DNA of 64,000 bases from Diatrype stigma. Lineage: Eukaryota > Ascomycota > Sordariomycetes > Xylariales > Diatrypaceae. The DNA is taken from NCBI GenBank assembly GCA_022225965.2, contig JAKJXP020000160.1:1-64000 (forward strand). The letters are read 5' to 3'. Shown here in pieces: positions 58,482 to 64,000 of this stretch; the first letter of the stretch is position 1; every line of letters starts with the position of its first letter. Below the pieces are notes generated by a model. The model ran no database searches. It was not told the origin of the DNA and was given only the letters and a program-made list of their open reading frames with translations. A program made the translations under genes and the position numbers.

Positions 58482-59530
58482 ATGAGTGACATCGCAAGCC
58501 TCCAGGCTGATATCAAGCAATATCAAGAACAGGTACGACATCTTCAAACAGGTCCCTTGGCTCATGACATTCCACAGCCTCATCCATTCGCCATTCTCCA
58601 CTTCGTAACCTTGCCGCTAACCTTGGCAATAGCTTGATGTCGTACATGCTGGTCTCAAAGATGATCCCAGTAACGCAGAGCTGCTCGCCCTCAAATCAGA
58701 GTTAGATGATGCGATCGGCCTTCTGAATGAGACCCTTGCTGAACTGAAGCCGACCAAGGCACCGCCGCCGAAACCCAAGTCTCCCTCCCCACCGCCCGTC
58801 CAAGAGAAATGGTCGCGAGAAAACCACCCCGCCTTCAAGAAGGCAGCAGTCTCCGAGGAGAAGGAGGCAGAGCAAGGTCCTATAAACTACAAGGTCAATG
58901 ACAATATCATGGCAAAGTGGGTAACGGGCGATAAGGCATTCTACCCGGCGCGCATCACCTCCATCACTGGCTCTTCCACAGATCCCATCTACATCGTCAA
59001 GTTCAAGAACTACGACACCACCGAGCAACTGCGATCAAGGGACATCAAGCCAGTCGCCGCCCAGAAGAGAAAGGCCGACGGCACGCCTGTCAACGCGACG
59101 ACGCCGTTTCCCGCTCCTCCACAGCCACCGATAGCCTCAACCTCGTCCGCCCCTGGCGTCATCTCGGCGGCCGCTAACATCGATCTCGAGCTGGCGCAGA
59201 AGAGCAGGGAGGCTGCTCTGAACAACGGTGGCGAGGCGAAGCCCAAAGCCAAGAAGATCAAGGCCACTAGAGAGCTAGAGGCTGGCAAGAGCAAGTGGCA
59301 GGAGTTCAACACCAAGTCCAAGTTCGCCAAGGCACACAAGAACAAGAAGGACAGCATGTTTCGCACCCCAGAGGGTGTCAATGCTCGAGGTCAGTTACTC
59401 CGTGACATACCATCTCTTGAGAACGGCACTAACTCTTTCTATAGTTGGGTTTACTGGTTCCGGACAGGCTATGCGGAAGGATCCTACGAGAAGCCGCCAC
59501 ATCTACCAGCCTAATGAAGATGTAGACTAA
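58482..59530 (+). CDS. spf30: Spf30/SMNDC1-type Tudor splicing factor
   Basis: Exons 58482-58532, 58633-59389 and 59445-59530 encode 297 aa. Exon 1 (MSDIASLQADIKQYQEQ) and the start of exon 2 (LDVVHAGLKDDPSNAELLAL) form the N-terminal helical region typical of this family. A Tudor domain lies at about 103-160 (KVNDNIMAKWVTGDKAFYPARI, IYIVKFKNYDTTEQL, RDIKPV), which in the human protein binds symmetric dimethylarginine. The C-terminal part has KSKWQEFNTKSK and, after the last intron, VGFTGSGQAMRKDPTRSRHIY, strongly conserved in SMNDC1/Spf30. It should act in the nucleus in tri-snRNP recruitment to the spliceosome. Branch points CTAAC are visible in both introns. Confidence 0.95.
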
Positions 59531-59998
59531 TGCTGCCTACAGGGGGCTATCATTGCACGAAGCAGTGTATCTACGTGACGTGGAATGCGGTATAATACGG
59601 GAAAGGCGTTGGGTGGCTTTGGAATGGAGTTCAGGCTTTGACCCCCTTCCTTCTCGATGACTTCGACAGATGCTAACGTAGTCTTGAGCATTGTGCTCAC
59701 CTCAGTACTTCGAGTGACATCTAGTCAATACAAACGGACATCAGCGAATGTTCAACTTTCATACAAGTCGAGTCTTTCACCTCTGATTTTTCGCTCCTCG
59801 TGAATTAGATTACTAAATCGTTTGCCTGAACAGGGATCGTGACTCGTTGGCCATGTTCTGCGGGCTACCACTGCAGCGAGAAGACTGCTACCATTCCTGC
59901 GTGCCAATGCATGATGTGAGGTATGTATTTGGGTATATGCCATGTGTAAAGCGTCGGTCTTATGATACAAATGGTACAAGATCCTTCTCTCGGGTGTT
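59531..59998. other. Convergent 3' intergenic region
   Basis: About 470 bp between the Spf30 and Ind1 stop codons; no gene seen. Confidence 0.6.
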
Positions 59999-60977
59999 TC
60001 ATAGCCCTATTTTAGAGCCCACCTGCTGGGCAATGTTGATGAACGACTTAGCCCTGTCGCTTTTCGGCTCAGACACAACGGTTGGTTTGCCTCGCTGGCC
60101 GTCGTCTCCCACGTTCTGGTGCAACGGGATATCTCCCAGGAGGTCAATCGAATGTTCCTGGCAGATTTCTTGCACCCTCTCGCTGGATCCGAACACGGCT
60201 GTGTCGTTGTGGCAGTGCGGGCAGTTGAATAGTGACATGTTCTGTACTAGCCCAAGCAGTGGAACATTGACCTTCTTGAACATGTTGATGCCCTTCACTG
60301 CGTCTTTGACCGCGAGCGTATGCGGCGTAGTCACTATAAGAGAGCCTAAGTAGGTACAGAATTAGTCGTGCTAAGCTCCGCCAGCGTTTATGAAATTTTG
60401 TCCCATGAAAGAAAGTTGCCTCTCACCGTCAAGGACGATTTGTTGTGTGACGCTCAGCTGCGTGTCGCCCGTGCCCGGCGGGAGGTCCAGCACCAGGATG
60501 TCCAGACCGCCCCATTCCACCTCGTGGAGCAGCTGCTGTAAGGCTTTCATGACCATGAGGCCGCGCCATACCACGGGTGCATCCTCGCCCACCAAGTAGC
60601 CCATCGACATGGTCTTGACGCCATAGTTCGACAGGGGCACTAGTTGGTTGTCTGCTCGCTAGGTTTAGAAAACTCCTTCAACAAGATGCAGATACAGTGC
60701 AGGGGGCTGGACGGGATAATATCAGAAACGGCGGATGTGGCAAATGCAAAGCCAAACTTACTTGATGATAGTCTCGGCTCTCCCGACAGATTGAAGAGCG
60801 TGGGTATCGATGGCCCGAAGATGTCCGTGTCGAGGATGCCAGACCGGTATCCTAGTCTCGCGAAAGCTAGCGATAGGTTCGCTGCCAATCCTGCGGCGTT
60901 AGCACGGGTGTATGGGTAGCATATGCGCACAGTATCAGGTGTCTCGCAGTTCCCGGTTATTCAATTATGTATAGGTG

Positions 60978-61034
<57 letters not shown>

Positions 61035-61301
61035 GAGTGAAATAAGCAAGAACGAAGAAAGGGGAGAAAGAAGAGGGGGGAGGGGGATGAGATTGTAGTG
61101 CTACGAACCGGCTACGGTGCTCTTCCCAACACCCCCTTTCGCCGACGATACGGCGACTACCTTAGCCACATCAGGGATCTTCCGTCGCTCCGGCAGGCCC
61201 CGCTGCATCCGGGGGATCGTGCCGGTCCGCGGTAGCCCTAGGGGGTTCTCGTGTCGCAGAGCCCTGGACAATTGGAACAGCCGTGGTGGTGTTGGTCTCA
61301 T
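59999..61301 (-). CDS. ind1: Ind1/NUBPL mitochondrial iron-sulfur P-loop NTPase
   Basis: Exons 61301-61109, 60890-60762, 60651-60427 and 60345-59999 (minus) encode 297 aa. The N-terminus ([20 protein letters not shown]) is basic and Ser/Leu-containing, as for mitochondrial import. The deviant Walker [17 protein letters not shown] lies at about 50-63. Then come [47 protein letters not shown] and the family CPHC motif (about 224-227), which binds a shared 4Fe-4S cluster in a dimer. This Mrp/NBP35 branch assembles Fe-S clusters into respiratory complex I. The exon 2-exon 3 junction has two close acceptors; the CAG giving SSNNQLVPL is preferred. Intron 1 (218 bp) contains a long (TG)n tract. The promoter is shared with or adjacent to that of bfr2. 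Confidence 0.94.
60978..61029. repeat. (TA)n(TG)n microsatellite inside ind1 intron 1
   Basis: Six TA dinucleotides followed by about 20 TG dinucleotides on the plus strand, so (CA)n in the transcript. It occupies a quarter of the longest intron of ind1. Confidence 0.95.
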
Positions 61302-61907
61302 GACGTAACGTCGAGGTGTCTGTTTAGCTTGGACTTTGTAGATGTCAGAGATCAGAGAAAAGGAATTGATTATAGAGCTCCCATAATCACATCGTCAAGA
61401 CCCATCTGGTTGAGTTGGACCATTCAGAAGAAGGATCTGCTCACTACCTACCTACGTACAGCTAGCTGGGTAGTGCCGAATAACTACAGATTTATAGAGC
61501 ATGAGCATAAGTCATCGTGGAGTAGAAGAGCATGGTCCTCATGAGTATATCTTTTTATTTATTTATTTATTTATTTATCTACATATATGCTACGTACGAA
61601 ACAATTCCGTCGTTCTCAGCTAAGCATTGTATGTAAGGTACCTACATAAGCTGATGAGCTCCCGCAGCGCCGCTAAAAGTAAAGCCAAAGAAAGAAGCAT
61701 TGAAGCGGGCCAGCAGCCGCAGCTAGGAAGACCCAGAGAGACCCACCGCCCTAAGTACTGCCATCCTGCACCGCTAAAATTTTCCTGGGCTTTGCTATAG
61801 CGTGGGGCCGGCGCTGAGTTCTTGGTCCTCCAGGCTATGCATTTCGTCCCATTTTCGAGTTCGCGCGACAGTAAAAAAGCAAGAAGAAAAATAACAACAA
61901 CGCCCTC
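61302..61907. other. Divergent promoter region of ind1 and bfr2
   Basis: About 600 bp between two divergent housekeeping genes, with a (TTTA)n repeat in the middle. No other gene seen. Confidence 0.65.
61552..61578. repeat. (TTTA)n microsatellite
   Basis: About six TTTA units, roughly midway between the divergent ind1 and bfr2 starts. Confidence 0.9.
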
Positions 61908-63882
61908 ATGGCGAAAACCAACGGTCGTGCAAAGCAGTTCGCTGACTGGGAAACCCGTCCAGCTAAAGGTATGCGACGCAACGCCCTGGATCATTCGTGT
62001 TCATACCTGCGGCTTCTACCTTTGTACTCCAACTAACGATGCGATCTGCGCAGACTACGACCCCGAAGCCGATGCGCCAGATGATAGCGAGTCCGGCGAC
62101 GGCAGCGAGGATAGCGCGGATGAGAAGGCCGCCACGGAGCATTATGTCAATGTTGGGTACGCGAATGTCAAAAATTGCGAATGGGCATGTTTCCTTCACC
62201 AACCAGCTTGCTGACTGACATTTTTCCCTTTCAGCAAGAGCAAGCTCCGCCGCAAAGATCCCGTCGCGCTCGGTCCGCGGTACCAGGGTGCGCGCGTGAG
62301 CCGAGCCGATCTGGAGGCGAGCGACGAAGGCTCATCCGACCACTTCGAAGATGCGCACGAAGACCTGGACGGAGTGTACGACGACCCCGACGAGGCAGAT
62401 CTCGAAGCCGATCAGGACGGCGATGACGGAGAGGACGCCGAGATCGATAGCGATGCGGCGCTGGGGGAGAGCGACGAGGAGAAGTTCAAGAAGTTCGCCT
62501 TCCGCGGGAGCTCCCAGGCCCTAGCGCACAGAGGGAAGCAGCGCGTCACGCGGCCGAGAGCTGCCGACTTCATGGGCTCTGACGAAGAGGATGACGAGAC
62601 TGGCTCGGAAGACGAAGATGAAGAAGTGGATGTGTCTGATGAGGATCAAAGCTCTGAGGACGGTTTACGGAATGGTTCTGCGTCGGCGTTCCTCGATGAT
62701 GAAGCGGAAGAAGACGAGGACGACGACGACGATGACGATGACGATAGTGCAGAGCTTGATGGATTTATTGATGATGAGGACGAAGACGATGAAGATCAGG
62801 ACGAGGATGAGGACGAGGACGGAGGCGAGGACGGCGAAGATGACAAAAAGAAGAACAGCAAGGGGCAGAAGAAGGTAAACGGCGATAGTAACCGTGCATC
62901 CCTGCTAGACATGGTTCAGGCTGGGCAACGCTCCGTAGCCGAATCTCTTTCGACCGCAGCTCAGAAGGATGTCGCCAAAGGAAAAGCCGTGAAGCAGCAA
63001 CAAAAGGCATTCGACGCACTACTGAACGTTCGCATTAGATTGCAGAAATCATTAGTCGCTGTCAACTCCCTCGACACCGTGGGCGAAGCCGAAAATCTGT
63101 CCGAGCCGTACGAGGCTGCCGAGGCAGCTGCCCTCAAGTTATGGAATTCTATCGAAGGATACCGGTCCACCATACATCCTGGAACGGCGGGCAAATCCGG
63201 TCAGAAGAGGAAACGCGCTGCGGATGCTACCATGCTAAGCCAAGATATTTGGGATAGTATGGAGGAGACCGAGCGACGAGCCAAGAGCCGACGGAAGGCC
63301 GTTCTCGAGAACTGGTCGCAGAAGGCGAACAACATACGAGCCGTCGACAAGTCTGCGCGCAAGTTCAGCGGGAGCGTCGAGAAGCCCCTCACCGTCCGGC
63401 TGGACGAGGAGCTGCAGCAGGCTCCCGAGCGGCTCATCCGACGGACGCGGACGCCGCGCTCCTGCGCCCCCGCCCAGGTGGCCAAGAAGATCAACGAGGA
63501 CCCGAACATCTACGACGACGCCGACTTCTACCAGCTGCTGCTCAAGGAGCTCGTGGACCAGCGGTCGGCGGACACCTCGGGCGCCGGCGCCGGCGGGTCG
63601 GCGGCGACGATCCGGTTCACGGCCGTGAAGGAGGCCAAGGCCAAGCGGCACGTGGACACCAAGGCGAGCAAGGGCCGGAAGATGCGCTTCAACGTGCACG
63701 AGAAGCTGCAGAACTTCATGGCCCCCGAGGACCGCCGCGCCTGGGAGGAGAGCGCCGTCGACCGCCTCTTCGGCACGCTGTTTGGCCAGAAGATGGTGCT
63801 CGACGAGGAGGAGGACGATGCGTCTGCCGACGAAGAGATGGGGGGCGTCTCCGTCGAGGGCGACGGTCTCCGGCTTTTCTAG
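61908..63882 (+). CDS. bfr2: Bfr2/AATF ribosome-biogenesis protein
   Basis: Exons 61908-61968, 62054-62156 and 62235-63882 encode 603 aa. It starts MAKTNGRAKQFADWETRPAK and continues DYDPEADAPDDSE; HYVNVGKSKLRRKDPVALGPRYQG crosses the second intron and is a family hallmark. Residues about 95-260 are extremely acidic, with Asp runs. The AATF/Che-1 leucine-rich region follows (KQQQKAFDALLNVRIRLQKSL, ALKLWNSIEGYRS, AVLENWSQK). The C-terminal TRAUB domain reads IYDDADFYQLLLKEL, KASKGRKMRFNVHEKLQNFM and DRLFGTLFGQ. Yeast Bfr2 is an essential nucleolar factor of the small-subunit processome, needed for early pre-rRNA cleavage. Codon use and GC are like the other housekeeping genes. Confidence 0.96.
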
Positions 63883-64000
63883 AAAGGTCGATCAAGCAAC
63901 GTAGCCAGCCATCTAATAAGAATTTCAATCTGCGACTTTATAAGAAAATGCCCTTTCAACAATGAGCAGGCAGGCACCAACGTCTGCCATCTCAAGTATA

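Overview
The window is nuclear DNA of a filamentous ascomycete (Pezizomycotina, most likely a Sordariomycete; the genus cannot be told from sequence alone). The reasons are short 48-220 bp spliceosomal introns with GTRAGT-type donors and CTAAC/CTGAC branch points, GC-rich coding exons in AT-richer intergenic DNA, many simple repeats, and typical families: PDR-type ABC transporter, Zn2Cys6 regulator, HET protein, GH7 cellulase, GH72 cell-wall transglycosylase and an NRPS-like adenylation protein. I predict 18 confident protein genes plus a broken RNA ligase gene; most splice models were checked by frame arithmetic and by family conservation across the junctions. No tRNA, rRNA, CRISPR array or complete transposon was seen.

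Layout. 0-4 kb: gene-poor, starts in a tetranucleotide microsatellite. 4.1-13.2 kb: a DOPA 4,5-dioxygenase-family gene, then on the minus strand a Zn2Cys6 regulator and a full-length PDR ABC transporter. 13.2-19.7 kb: gene-poor, with an unusual cluster of minisatellites. 19.7-20.7 kb: CK2 regulatory beta subunit. 23.5-25.0 kb: secreted GH7 cellulase. 25.5-26.6 kb: DRB0094-type RNA ligase gene interrupted by an in-frame TAG. 28.4-30.5 kb: cyclase-family hydrolase and a small secreted cysteine-containing protein. 31.7-34.7 kb: Ubc8-type ubiquitin-conjugating enzyme and, convergent, a CCDC130/Saf4 splicing protein. 36.1-38.1 kb: HET-domain protein. 39.6-42.8 kb: GFA-family protein and, convergent, an ankyrin plus von Willebrand A protein. 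43.9-52.0 kb: MDR oxidoreductase, lectin-like protein with a CaaX tail, tyrosinase, and a stand-alone condensation-remnant/adenylation protein, which look like a small secondary-metabolite neighbourhood. 54.7-63.9 kb: housekeeping block with GH72 glucanosyltransferase, Spf30, mitochondrial Ind1 and nucleolar Bfr2/AATF.

The most unusual observation is in the Ubc8 gene. The only model that restores the conserved family sequence uses exons of 8, 3 and 1 nucleotide. The 1-nt exon supplies the middle base of a conserved methionine codon, so one ATG is assembled from three exons. Second are the 43.9-52.0 kb group (an adenylation protein without a carrier domain beside a tyrosinase and an enoyl-reductase-like MDR) and the CaaX-ended lectin-like protein within it. 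Third is the RNA ligase gene, whose only visible lesion is one nonsense codon between its catalytic motifs.
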